From Casuarina equisetifolia (taxonomy: Eukaryota > Streptophyta > Magnoliopsida > Fagales > Casuarinaceae): a stretch of DNA of 64,000 nucleotides. How positions within the stretch are numbered: position 1 is the stretch's first letter; each line of letters starts with the position of its first letter. The DNA is taken from assembly GCA_028551475.1 (NCBI GenBank), contig CM052355.1, positions 7,254,001 through 7,318,000 on the forward strand. Reading direction: 5' to 3'. The translations under genes and the position numbers were made by a program. The notes beneath the pieces are model-generated. The model was not told the DNA's origin, did not search any database, and worked only from the letters and a program-made list of their open reading frames with translations. This document shows positions 1-11,714 of the stretch, piece by piece.

Positions 1-800
1 AGTAAAGAGCCGATCATACCACGATACAATTTAGTGTCTACACTGATGCCATATGCATCGTTAGATAATGATAGAGAGGTGCTCACTGGTATGTTCATTG
101 GTTTAGAATCATGCATCTTGTATTTCTTGAGCAATTCATTTGTGTATTTGGTTTGACTTATAAAGGTCCCTTTGTTGGTTTGTTTGATTTGCAATCCAAG
201 AAAGTATGTTAATTCACCCATCATGCTCATTTCAAATTCACTTTGCATGCATGCAACAAATTCTTTACATAATTCAGAATTAGTAGAACCAAACACGATA
301 TCATCGACATATATTTGAACAATTAAAATTTCTTTTCCTTTATTCTTTATAAATAATGTGTTATCTATTCTTCATTTTCTGAAATCATGATTAATTAGGA
401 ATACACTTAATTTATCATACCAAGCCCGTGGAGCTTGTTTCAAACCATTTAAAGCTTTTGATAATTTAAAGACATGATTTGAATAAATTGGATCTTCAAA
501 TCCGGGTGGTTGTTCAACATATACTTCTTCTTTTATAATACCATTCAAAAATGTACTTTTAACATCCATTTGAAATAAGGTAAAGTTCATACAACAAGTA
601 AATGTAAGTAAGATCCGAATAGCTTCCAATCTAGCTACAGGTGCAAATGTTTCATCATAGTTAATTCCTTCTTCTTGACTATATCCTTGTGCCACTAATC
701 TAGCCTTATTTCTAGTGATGATACCATTTTCATCTAGTTTGTTCCGAAATACCCATTTTGTACCTATGACTGGATGATCCTTTGGTCTAGGAACTATGTT
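1..800 (-). pseudogene. copia reverse transcriptase, partial and interrupted
   Basis: The minus-strand translation shows the copia RT_2 family: a segment reading [21 protein letters not shown] followed by the [10 protein letters not shown] and [10 protein letters not shown] blocks, then the catalytic YVDD at 311-300. A TGA at 374-372 interrupts the frame between the palm blocks and YVDD. The frame reopens in the same phase after it, so this is a point nonsense change. The frame also breaks at about 800, at the junction with the integrase C-terminal part. The 3' part of RT and all of RNase H are beyond the left edge. Confidence 0.9.
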
Positions 801-2276
801 TCAAACCTTGCTTGTTTCAAACTGATTCAATTCTTTTTGCATAGTAAGAAGCCAGTTTTCATCCTCAAGAGTTTCATCTACTTTCTTAGGCTCTACTTGA
901 GATAAAAAGGCTTGATGTTCACATGTGTTGTGAACCCGAGACCTTGTGCTTACTCTAACATTTGGATCACCTATAATGTGATCGTGATCTACTTCATTCC
1001 TAACTCTAAGGAATGAGGGTTCTCTAGTTTTGGACTCCCCCTTAACTTCAGCCCTATTTGGAACGCTTTTAGTTCTACCATTTGCTTCGGTCTCTAGAAT
1101 GTCTTGGCATTCATCCTCAAACTTAACATGAATTGACTCTTCTACAACTAAAGTACGTTTATTAAATATTCTATATGCTTTACTTGTATGAGAGTATCCA
1201 AGAAATATTCCTTCATCACTCTTGGAATCAAATTTTCCAAGTGATTCCTTTTCATGATTTAAGACAAAACATTTGCTTCCAAAAACATGAAAATATGAAA
1301 TATTTAGTTTTCTTTCAAAGAATAGTTTAAAGGGTGTCTTTTTCAAAATAGGTCTTATCAAAGCATGATTTGAAATATAACTGGCTGTGTTCATAGCTTA
1401 TCCCTAGAAATGTTTAGGAAGGTTATATTCACACATCATGGTTCTAACTATCTTTTGAAGTGTTCTATTTTTTCTTTCAACAACACCATTTTGTTGTGGT
1501 ATTTTAGGAGCTGAAAAATTATGTGAAATACCATTTTCTGAACAGAATTTTTCAAAAGGTTGGTTTTTAAACTCACCACCATGATCAGTTCTTATTTTAT
1601 AATTGAAAAACCTTTTTCATTTTGAATCATTTTACAGAATTCAACAAACTTTTCAAATACCTCATCTTTCCTAGCAAGCATATATGTCCATGTGAATCTA
1701 GAATAGTCATCTATAATAACTAGGACATAATGTTTACCATTCAATGTTGTTGTTCTCATAGGACTGAAAAGGTCCATGTGTAGTATTTCTAATGGTCTAG
1801 ATGTACTTAACACAAGCTTCGATTTGAAGCTACTTTGTGTGTGTTTGCCCTTAACGCATGCTTCACATATTCTATCATTGCTGAATTCTAAGGAAGGAAG
1901 ACCTTTTACTAAATTATACTTACCTAATTTTTCTATCAATCCTAAACCCGCATGTCCTAGCTTTCTATGCCATAACCAAGCATTAATGTTTCTATTAACA
2001 ACCAAACATGTTTGTTCAACATCCATCTTGCTCAAATCAAGCACATAGATATTGTCTTTCCTTTTTCCAACAATTTTATGTTCAGCATACTCAACAAGAC
2101 AATTTTCTTTTCCAAATTTTATTCTGAATCCCTTATCACACAATTGACTTATGCTAAGTAAGTTAAATTTTAGTTCATCTACAAGCAACACTTCAGATAT
2201 GCGTAGGGTATCAGAGTTACCTATTGTTCCCATTCCTCTTATTCTTCCTTTGGAGTTGTCCCCAAAAGATACCATA
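801..2276 (-). pseudogene. copia GAG-pre-integrase and integrase, frameshifted
   Basis: The 1592-2275 open frame carries the pre-integrase HHCC zinc finger (WHRKLGHAG, then CEACVKGK) and the start of the rve core with the first catalytic Asp in LHMDLFS. The second catalytic Asp (TDHGGEF, near 1580) and the Glu (NGVVERKNR, near 1470) are in another phase after a small frameshift at about 1592. All three DDE residues therefore remain, but not in one frame. A stop near 1405-1410 precedes the 801-1394 open frame, which has the copia integrase C-terminal pattern FHVFGSKCFVLN and GIFLGYS. Not functional as it stands. Confidence 0.88.
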
Positions 2277-2495
2277 CCTCAATCTTTCAACTCAAGCGTT
2301 GAGAAGAGCTCCCTCATCCCAGTCATGTGTCGAAAGCATCTGCTGTCTAGAATCCATATGTTCTTGAGCTTTTTGTTCTTTATCCGTGCCCTCATATCCT
2401 ACAAAAACAAATTTAATTTTTGAAGTGCTTGGTACCCTTTTTACTTTAGGTCCATGAGTGTTAGTTTGACTTAGATTTTTGTCATTCTTAGGCAC
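2277..2495 (-). pseudogene. copia protease remnant
   Basis: Between gag and pre-integrase, the minus strand in one frame reads WILDSRCFRHMTG. This matches the copia aspartic protease block, which normally has Asp-Ser-Gly, but the glycine after Asp-Ser is Arg here (near 2342-2350). A TGA follows at about 2280, just before the GMVSFGDN block that continues into the pre-integrase frame. The linker carries another frame change relative to gag. The catalytic triplet is lost and so presumably is activity. Confidence 0.8.
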
Positions 2496-4242
2496 CCAAA
2501 GTTTTTTTTACTTTGTAAGCCTTTCTAAGTCTTATGGGACATTTATCAAAATCATGACTAAAATAATTGCAGAAAGAGCATTTATTTTTGTGCAATAGAA
2601 TTGAACATTCTTTTTCCTTAAAGAATTGATTGAATGATTTTGATTTATCATTCAATTTATACCCTAGTCCCGCCTTATCATATATTCCTCTTTGAGAGTT
2701 TAGAATTTTATTTAACATGCAACTGCCACTTGTAAATTTCTTTAACATCAAGTTACTTGCATCAAGTTTTAATTTTATGTCACAGTTTTCTTTCTCCAAT
2801 TTGAGGACTCTATTCTTAAGATTTTCAGCATATGCATGTAAATCATTTCTTGCATGTGTTTCAATATTAGAGGATGCACTGTCACTACAGAAAGTTTTTG
2901 CTCCTATTTGCATGTTCTCATGTTCTCCTTGTTTTTCATATATATCATTTATACAAGCATCGTATTTCATGTATGCATTAGCAGAAATAACAATGTCATC
3001 ATTCAAAGAGATCACGACATTTTTCTTTTTAGTTTGATCTTTACATGTAGTAAGTTCTATACTTTGTTTGTCAATGAAATCAATTTTTTGTACAAAAGTC
3101 AAATGTTCCTGTTTTTCAAATTTATTTTTTGCTTTTAACTTTCTGTATTTATCTTGTAATTTATTTGTATATTTAACTAGGTTAGAAAATGCAGTTTCTA
3201 ATCCAGAATTTCTTTGAAGAAATAGTTCAGAATTGTTTACCTCATGATTTTCTTCCTTAAGAGTTGCTTTTGTGGTTAAGCATAGATATGCAACCTCTTC
3301 TTGGGTTTCTTCATCAGATGAGGAGTTCTCATCATCCCAGGCAGCAATCATTGCCTTCTTTTTGTTCTTGCTATTTCTTTTCTTGATTATCAGACAATCA
3401 ATCTTGATATGTCTTGGTTTCCTACATTCATAGCACACATTCTCCCTAGGTTCATTTAATTCTTTCCTCTTATTTTGCCCTATGTTTTTGTTTAAGCCTC
3501 TTCTTAGAAATTTTCTAAAACTTCTAGCTATAAGAGCTACTCCATCATTTTTTGACTCTTCTTTTTCAACCTTTTCAACTTCTACTTTAAGTACAAGTGA
3601 TTTCCTATTTTCCTTTTCTTTTTCTCTTCTCATAAGCTGCATTTCATGAGTCTTAAGGAAACCTAGCAGATCATCTAAAGTTAGCACCTCTAGGTCGTGA
3701 GTTTCTTCGATAGCCATCTTTTTAAGATCCCAACTCCTAGGAAAGGATACTAACATTTTTCTCACCATTTCCTCATTTGTATAGGTTTTTCCTAGTAATT
3801 TAAGTTTAGAAATAATTTCAGTAAACCTACCAAACATATCACTAATAATTTCAGAATCTTTCATAACAAATAGTTCATAATCATGTGTAAGCATATTAAC
3901 CTTAGAAGACTTTACCTTTTTAGTTCCTTCATAAATGACCTCTAACTTATTCCAAATTTCTTTACCAGTGGTGCAAGAGGACACTTTGTTGAACTCATGT
4001 GCTCGAAGACCACTATAGATCATGTTCATGGACTTCGCATTTAACCCCATTACTTTAGCTTCATTTTTTTACCATTCATCAGTTTTGGGTAATGTAATAC
4101 CCTTCCTGATTACCTGCCAAGCTCCTGGATCTTGACTTATTATGAATACTTGCATTAATTATTTCCAATGCCTAAAATTAATGCCATCAAACAAGGGAGG
4201 TTTATTAAACCCTGTAACAACTAACCCTTTTTCAAAAGCCAT
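2488..4242 (-). pseudogene. copia gag with two CCHC zinc knuckles, two early stops
   Basis: The probable original start is the ATG at 4242 (MAFEKGLVV), 63 bases after the LTR end. The first 64 codons contain two stops, one after FRHWK and one after KTDEW; the frame is then open from 4050 to 2488 (520 aa). The body has the UBN2/gag-polypeptide pattern (TGKEIWNKLEVIYEG), a charged coiled-coil-like middle and two CX2CX4HX4C knuckles: CYECRKPRHIKIDC near 3395-3440 and CSFCNYFSHDFDKC near 2538-2580. Such gags form the virus-like particle shell and bind element RNA. Translation from the original start would stop early. Confidence 0.88.
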
Positions 4243-4285
4243 AATGTGGATCTACTCTAGGATGTTAGTCCTTTTAATTAGAAAA

Positions 4286-4303
4286 CCTGGCTCTAGATGC
4301 CAA
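4286..4303 (-). other. Primer-binding site of the copia element
   Basis: Directly inside the LTR end, the minus strand reads TTGGCATCTAGAGCCAGG. The usual copia site, complementary to the 3' end of initiator tRNA-Met, is TGGTATCAGAGCC. This copy differs by one substitution and one inserted base. Its position next to the LTR terminus supports the call. Confidence 0.7.
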
Positions 4304-4304
4304 T

Positions 4305-5931
4305 TGTTGGGTTTTATGGCTTAACAAGAAGGAGGGGTTGAATTGTTATTGTACCAAAAACACTGTTTCTTTCTAAAAATCTAATTAATTACTTTAACAA
4401 CTTATATGATAATATGTAATCAAACAGAAATATGTGATCAAAGAGAGAGCAAGAGAATTAACACTCAATTTACCACGGTGGTTCGGCACTCTATCTTAGA
4501 GTCCTACGTTCACCTTCTTCTCCTTCAATTAAACTGATTGAAGTGACCTTTACTCAATCTGATTAGGAGAACATGTTCTTCCTAATCCAACTAATTCCTT
4601 CTTAAAAGAATTACCAAGTCTGAATACAGATAGTGATCAAAAGATCATATACAATAGCAAATCCCCAAATAATATGTCGGTGTATGGGATATTGCTGATC
4701 AAAGGAGCTATTCAAACAAATATATCAAGATACAAAGCTCCAATTACAAAATCCCCAATTCGGTGAAATTAAGGTTTCAGATTTTCCTCAAAATTTATGT
4801 GCAGAGAATGTTTATAAGAGAAATCAGCCTATAAATAATGTTATACAAGCTATAAATGATGATATTATCAAAGATTAAACCGAATAATCGAATATCACTG
4901 AGAGCTTGTAAACCACCAAATGATGTATGATCTTGAATCAAATGGTAAGTAAGCTGAGCAGATTATCTTCACAAAGAAAAATGCTTCAAATAGATGTTCA
5001 TCATCAACTCAAAACCTTCATGAACACATCTCCTTTAAATAGAAGCAAATCTAGGGTTTTCTTTTTGAGTCAAACTTGAACCATAGCCTTCTATCCGTTG
5101 GGAATAGTAGACTATCCGTCAAATCAGCCTCATTTCAACCTTTTGATTCAAAATTTGACCGTTCTAACAACCCGTTTTGTCCAGATTCATCCCGTTGAAG
5201 CTTCGGCGCTTGAGAGAGACGAAGGCAGCGTCGAGGTGAGAATGACGCGGCTAGGGCATGACCCCTCAAGAGATAAGCGTCTCTTATGTGCCCTTAAGTG
5301 AGACAACATTGTAGCTAGCAAGCGTATCAAGGAAGCTTCTGATGTGATCAAGACGACACCGTAATGGAAGTCTCTGATAATGATCAATGCGACACCATAA
5401 TGGGAAGCCTCTGATAATGATCAGACGACACTGTAATAGGAACGGGATCAGGCAGGTTGACGTGAACTTGGGCCACACCTATAATCTCATAGTCCAGCAG
5501 CAAAAATCCAGTCTAGTAATACTATATATTCAGCATGTATATCTGGTCCAATATCAACATGGTCCAATATCAATACTTAGCCCAATATCTATACATTTAT
5601 AATGTATTGTATATATTAAACTTAAGCTCATATATTGTTCCTGCAATTTCACTAAAACAAGTATCATATTCCTAAAATATATTCAAGTATATTTCATATT
5701 TCTTAAAGAAATATCAATATATTTAAATAATCAACATTTATTTGAATATATGTAACAAATACTTTAAGAGTATATTTTATGAGAGAATGTAGGAACTCAG
5801 TTACTTTATAATATCATTAATTGATATTATAATTTGTACACCTTTTACTTCCTATAATTTTTCTTTTTGTACATTTAGAAAAATATAATTTGAAAATTGA
5901 TATTTACAAGAAAATATTTTCAATCACAACA
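4305..5931 (-). repeat. 5' LTR of the copia element, outer end uncertain
   Basis: The inner end is clear: TGTTGGGTTTTATGG on the plus strand begins at 4305, next to the primer-binding site, so the LTR ends in CCCAACA on its own strand. A TATA-like TATTTAAA on the minus strand lies at 5041-5034 and could be the element promoter. The outer end cannot be fixed without the second LTR. The CAACA at 5927-5931 would mirror the TGTTG end and is offered only as a candidate. The stretch is very AT-rich beyond 5.5 kb. Confidence 0.5.
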
Positions 5932-8620
5932 AAACCCTATTTTTCAATAAGCAAGCACCATGATCAATTACGAGCATGCAGTGCTTGGAACCCCTTGGGT
6001 CCAACTTTGACGTTGGGTGCATGCAACAAAAGGGCATTAGATTAGGTTCTTGTTTTAATTATTGTTTTAGATGAATTTTGGATTTTCAAATTGTATAATC
6101 CTTAATTATGAACATTGGCAAACAACCTAGGGTAACTTGATCATAAATTGATCCAAGTAGTTACAAAAAGGGTTAGGGAAAAATAAACCAGAAATGCCAA
6201 ACAAGATGTTGTCTAAAGTCAACAAAGGCCTAACTTAGTTGGGTATTGGCATGGTATTATAGTTTCAACACTAAGTGCATACATGTGTATATATATATAA
6301 AGAACGTGTAAGTGTCTTGTTGGCTCCGTTAGGTCAACAAATGCCTTGCTCTAGGTATAAGTGCAGTGTCTTAGGTGAACTCAATGTGACGAAGGAGCAT
6401 TAGAATAAATTATTGTTTTACTTATTCTTTTAGATGAATTATAAATTATTCAAATTGTATAATCCTTAGTTATGGACATTGATAAACAACCCAAGGCAAT
6501 TTGATCATAAACTAATATGAGTGGTTACCAAAAGGGTTGGAAAAAACTAAACCAAAAATGCCAAACAAGATGTTGCGTAAGTTATTTATTTATTATTTTT
6601 TTAAAAAAGAACCAAGCTGATAGTCTAGCGCTGATCCTTAACTTAAGTATTATTTACCCATCAGAAAAAAAAAATTATTACTCTATGAAGCACCAGTACA
6701 AAAGGCAAGAGCCTATTTTAGCGGGATGATAATTTATTCAATTTGTATTGATTAAGGGCTACGGTTGATACACATGTTATTTATTTACATGAAAACTGGA
6801 GACAATAATTTATTCAGTCCTCATTGATTGAGGGCTACGCGCGACACACATGTTATTTATTTTCATGAAAATTGGAGACGTGAAATCAGCTTGGTGCTTT
6901 GAAGGTTCGTCATCTTGCTCACATGATGTACGTGGAACCAGAAAACACACTAGAGTGGAGGGTAACTTTAGGCGATTATGCTAATATGAGTGATGGGTAG
7001 TGGTTGAAAAAGAGGATGTATATACAAAAATCTGTTGACTGTGGAAGCCAGAATGCTTGTTATTGGCCACACATTCAAAAGTATGATGACTTCTGCGGAT
7101 TTGATTTTTGGTTTTGTCCCTTCAGACAATGACATATTGGGCCAACTGCATGTTGTTATTCTATGATTTCCTCTTGATGACCAAAAGAAAGAAAAAGAAA
7201 GGCGAAGATTTGAGGATGCATCAGGTTAAAAGGCACACTAGTGGAGAAGATGCAAGCTCCAAGCATACGACGAAGAAAGGGCTAGCGAAATGATAAACAA
7301 AGACTAAACGTTGCGAAAGAAGAGATTCTTTCTCAAAGTCCTGCGGTATATCATGCTCATATGACCAGAGTTTATGGGGAGAGAGGATTTTAAACCAATA
7401 AATAATGAGGCAGAATGTATTAAACATAAAGAGGTAGAGAAATTGCCAAAGAAGATCTTTATCATGCAAAAGATCAAGGGGGTGGCTTACTGTGGATGGA
7501 AGAAGGACAAGTTTATTTATAGTCGGAAAAATGATGCAGATGAAAAAATTGACAGTAGTTAACTCCAATGATTGTTTATCACGGTGTCCTGATTTAGAAC
7601 TTTCTTTAGAGCATCACTGTACTTGCATTTACTAACGCTAGACACTTTCTTTAAGAAGCCTGAAGACTACTATAATTTTTTGAGAAAAATAAGAAAGTCT
7701 ACTAGGAATAAAACCACCTACTACAACCTAAGCCTGCGACCGTAGTTTCCAAGAAAGCGGTCCTCTCGTTCTAGCTGCTAAAAGAATTCCTCCATTTTCT
7801 CGTGAAACTCTCGTCCTATTCTAGTAGGAAGATGGAAGATAAACTTTTCAAGTAGACCTCCCCTAAGTCAGATTTTTTCGTACATGTTTCTGCCTAACCT
7901 TTTATTTCCTTTCTCCTTCGCCTTTTTGGCTTAAACCGAGACGTTGATTCCAAACCTATCTAGAACATACATGCACCAAGATGAAAATTTTCTATAGTAC
8001 GAGAAACAACTCTGTAATTTTTTCTGTGAAGGGAGAGGAGCACATCATTATGCAGTGGGAGTTTTCCTGTGTGATTGAAGTCTTTTTAGCTAATCAAACT
8101 GCAAACCTACCTCGCAGATTCCGCGAAATATCTCATCTTGTCGGCATCGCGATTGCTTATTTTTCTTAAAAGATAATGAAAGCTCTCAGCAAATGCAATT
8201 AAACCCATTATCTCCATTGACCGAAGTCGTTGATAACATTAGAAACGCTTTCTTCCAAGTCCATCAACAATTTCCCGGAAAATTAAGAAGAAAGTGCGGA
8301 AAGGGGGCGGCGTTTTTAAAGGCAAGTCAAGTGTCAAGACGCATTAACTGCGCAGAGTGGAAACTGAAGAAGTTGCAGGGAAATTGACTCAACTACCGTT
8401 TTCGTGTACCCAGTTGCCCTGTCCTTTCGTAGGCATGCTGGTCCCTGGTGAAGATTTTTTTTTTGGTGTTAGCCTTAATTCTAATTGGCATCATTTGCCA
8501 ATTACAAAGTGAAATATCACGAAGAGAATAATCAATGAAGCTTCACGGAAACAGAGACAAGGGTGCTTTGGGCAATTCACGTAAAGGACATTACTTGGAA
8601 TCAGTCATGGTTCACGTTGG
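5932..8620. other. Intergenic DNA between copia LTR and P450
   Basis: I see no convincing gene. Besides the tandem repeat at 6034-6580, a second short tandem duplication (about 76 bp) lies at 6728-6880, where ATAATTTATTCA through GGAGAC occurs twice. From about 6728 rightwards the sequence matches the second duplicated block at 35.9 kb; the match includes the CACATGATGTA and GGAACC stretch near 6920 and the CTGCTAAAAGA stretch near 7775. Confidence 0.6.
6034..6580. repeat. Imperfect tandem duplication, about 180-bp units
   Basis: The segment 6034-6212 (from GCATTAGATTAGG to CCAAACAAGATGTTG) is repeated with scattered differences at 6397-6575. Shared blocks include TTTTAGATGAATT, CAAATTGTATAATCCTTA and TGCCAAACAAGATGTTG. 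The units are about 363 bp apart. No coding potential is apparent in either. Confidence 0.8.
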
Positions 8621-8621
8621 A

Positions 8622-8808
8622 AAGTGGCAGCTAATCAACAGCCCGCACCCCTAAATTAATCTAAAACGGAGACCCACCATAAGTCTTCCACTATTAAGTA
8701 TTTCACAGAAAGCGCCGAATGAGGGGTAGTTAATCAACAGCACACTGCCACTAAACCAATCAAAAATGGAGACCCATTAAGACTCTTGCTCTATAAATAT
8801 TTCATCCC
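8622..8808 (+). promoter_or_regulatory. P450 promoter: repeated module and TATA box
   Basis: A TATA box, TATAAATA, lies at 8792-8799, about 92 bases before the chosen ATG. Upstream, a module of roughly 85-100 bp occurs twice (8622-8719 and 8723-8808). Each copy contains TAATCAACAGC, then a CCNCTAAA-type block, an AATC block, GGAGACCCA and an A/T-rich TATTTCA end. The same two-module layout stands before the copy-B pseudogene. The distal module ends in ACTATTAAGTATTTCA where the proximal one has the working TATA, so the module may have duplicated together with its TATA region. Confidence 0.75.
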
Positions 8809-8890
8809 CCACATTCACATCCACCAGCCCAGAAACTTCTCTTACCACAACAAACATCATAGACGGGTTGTGAGAGCTCAGTCAATATCA

Positions 8891-11714
8891 ATGGATTCCC
8901 CTTCCTGGGCTTCATACGCAGTCGCATGGCTTGCAATCTTAGCCCTTCTCTTCCTCTCCCGCTACCTCCGCCGCCGCAAATTGAACTTACCGCCAGGCCC
9001 AAAACCATGGCCGATCATCGGAAACCTGAACCTCATAGGCTCACTCCCCCACAAATCCATCCATGCTCTGTCCCAACAATATGGCCCTATCATGCAGCTC
9101 TACTTTGGATCATTCCCCGTCGTTGTTGGCTCCTCCGTCGACATGGCCAAGGCCTTCCTCAAAACCCACGATGTCACCTTTGCCTCCCGTCCCAAAACCG
9201 CCGCAGGCAAATACACTACCTACAACTACTCAGACATCACCTGGTCTCCTTACGGCTCCTACTGGCGCCAGGCCCGTAGAATGTGCCTTATGGAGCTCTT
9301 CAGTGCAAAACGACTTGAGTCTTACGAGTACATACGTAGGGAGGAGACGAATGCCTTCCTCAGAGACTTGTACGAATCCTCAAGCAAACCGATCACCCTG
9401 AAAGACCATCTATCAACAGTGAGTCTGAACGTGATCAGCCGCATGGTGCTCGGCAAGAAGTACACCGACGAAACCGAGAACGCGATTGTGAGCCCGGACG
9501 AGTTCAAGAAGATGTTGGACGAGCTGTTTTTGCTCAGTGGTGTCTTTAACATCGGGGATTCGATACCTTGGATCGATTTCTTGGACTTGCAGGGTTATAT
9601 TAAGAGAATGAAGGCGTTGAGCAAGAAATTTGATAGGTTCTTGGAGCATGTATTGGATGAACATACTGCAAACAGGAAAGAAAGGAAGGATGATGGTGCA
9701 AAGGACATGGTGGATGTGCTCTTGGATCTTGCCGAGGATCCTAATCTTGAGGTTAAGCTGGAAAGACATGGGGTGAAGGCATTTACTCAGGTACCCAACA
9801 CATCATCACAAACCTTTTTGCTTTAGTACTATGCCAACTTTTTACTTTTGCATGATCCATCGTACTCTGAGGTTCGATTTAAATAAAAGTTGAACTCTTG
9901 GTGGCTGCGGCAACTAACAATCAGAGTGAGAACTTAGTTTTACGATGGCTGCGACAATTAACAATCCTCATGAATCAAGTTTAGCTAAGAAATTTCACGA
10001 GATGAGACCTGCCTCACGAAAAGTCTTTTCCTTTCAATTACTAGTTGAGTTTAGTTCTACTTGCACTGGACATTTAGTTTCTCTAGTAGGATCACGTTTC
10101 TGACGGATTGATTTCTTATAATTTGAGAATTCTTCGTCTTCTCCGAAACCTTTGTTCATATGAGTGGTGAAAGACTCTAATCTTGGTGTCAATAATATCT
10201 TTGAGCATAACCTGATATGATAGCCCACCAAGCTTTCATTTCAAACTTTATATGTTGTACAGAAAGAGTAGCTGCAGGATGTCCCTTGGACTGTCTAGGT
10301 TAGGTAGAACCTACCTGCATCCATCCTTATCTTATCACAAGCTAGGAGGCTTGTTATTTCATAATTTAAACAAACTCGTCGGTTAACATGAGTTTTCTTT
10401 TTCCTTTTCTCTTCCTCTTTCTCTCTTTTATGAGCAAATGGTCCGACCAGAATATGATTTTCAATCCATATATTTAACTTTTTGTAATTAAATATTAACA
10501 TTGACTTAATACTAGGTTTTTACATTATAGTATTCTTGTTGGCAAGATAAAATAATCCCAAAGAAACTTCCTGGAAAGATTGATTTGATGAGAATCAGAG
10601 AGATGATTTGGGGTTCACCGGAAGATATTTAATTGGGATTATGCAAGTTGCTTTTTCACCATTGACAGCACAAGCTCAACTTTTCTAATGAACTTTTCCT
10701 AATATGGGGTATGCAAGAAAAGCCGACGCCCAAAAGGAAAAGACTATTAAGTGCAACACAACAGCTTTGTACTGTTCACTAGGCAAAGCCTGAATTAGAA
10801 AGATTCACTGTGTAGATAATGAGGCGACAACACTGAGAACATACAACGCACGAGACGGAGGGAACCTGCCTTGGGGCCCCAGAAGTCCCCTCCTTGTCAA
10901 ATCAAACTACTTTCTTTTTTTAAAGCATAAAAATATCCTTTTAACTTCGTAGTGATTTAGAGATTTAATTAGTCCCCGATCTATTTAGCTAACAATTACA
11001 AATTAGTTGTGACTCCTACGAAGATGAAATAATTACTCTTCTGAAATCATTGACTTACTCATGCCTTGGCTGATTGATACTCAGGATCTGATCGCCGGTG
11101 GAACTGAGAGCTCCGCTGTTACCGTGGAATGGGCCATCTCTGAGCTCCTGAAAAAGCCAGAGATTTTCAAGAAGGCCACGGAAGAACTGGATAGAGTAAT
11201 TGGAAGAGAAAGATGGGTCGAAGAAAAAGACGTTGTCAATTTGCCATTCATCGATGCAATTATTAAGGAAGCAATGCGGCTTCACCCAGTGGCACCGATG
11301 TTAGTGCCTCGGATGTGCCGTGAAGACTGCAAGATTGGTGGGTATGACATTCCCAAAGGAACACGAGCACTCGTAAGCGTATGGACCATTGGTAGGGACC
11401 CTGCATTATGGGACAAACCTGATGAGTTCATCCCTGACAGGTTCATTGGGAAGGCCATTGATGTCAAAGGCCATGATTTTGAGCTGCTGCCTTTTGGCGC
11501 TGGGAGAAGGATGTGCCCGGGTTACAGTCTCGGCCTAAAGGTGATTCAATCAAGCCTGGCTAATCTCTTGCATGGATTTACATGGAAATTGCCAGAGAAC
11601 ATGAAGGAAGGAGATTTGGACATGGAGGAAATATTTGGGCTTTCAACGCCCAAGAAAATCTCACTTGTTACCGTCGCTGAGCCAAGGCTTCCACAACATG
11701 TTTACTCTCTGTAA
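8891..11714 (+). CDS. Cytochrome P450, CYP71 clan, CYP92A-like
   Basis: Exons 8891-9790 and 11085-11714, a phase-0 GT-AG intron of 1294 bp, protein 509 aa. The ATG at 8891 is chosen because the in-frame upstream ATG (8786) precedes the TATA box. Visible: an N-terminal membrane anchor (about residues 8-23), a basic stop-transfer, the PPGP hinge (34-37), I-helix AGGTES (304-309), ExxR (Glu362, Arg365), PDRF (417-420) and the heme loop FGAGRRMCPG with Cys444. The intron position is the one conserved in A-type P450s. This would be an ER-bound, NADPH-P450-reductase-dependent monooxygenase. CYP92 relatives include annotated flavonoid hydroxylase-like and homoterpene (TMTT) synthase-like enzymes; the substrate cannot be read from sequence. 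All key residues are present, so the gene is probably functional. Confidence 0.95.

Larger units (their letters stand above)
1..5931 (-). mobile_element. Degenerate Ty1/copia LTR retrotransposon, 3' end outside the window
   Basis: Read on the minus strand, the order is LTR, primer-binding site, gag, protease, integrase, reverse transcriptase. Integrase before RT is the copia order. Copia domains are recognisable in all parts, but the frame is broken many times: two stops in early gag, a stop and a lost active-site glycine in the protease, a frameshift and a stop in integrase, and a stop before the RT YVDD motif. The window edge cuts the element inside RT, so RNase H and the second LTR are not visible. 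The long gag with two CCHC knuckles resembles the Sire/Maximus or Tork lineages; I cannot choose between them by eye. The outer LTR end (about 5931) is a guess. The copy is non-autonomous. Confidence 0.9.

Noticed and set aside
8786..8890. Upstream in-frame ATG that would add 35 residues to the P450
   Set aside because: It precedes the TATA box at 8792, so it should not be transcribed, and MDSPSW followed by a membrane anchor is the normal P450 N-terminus.
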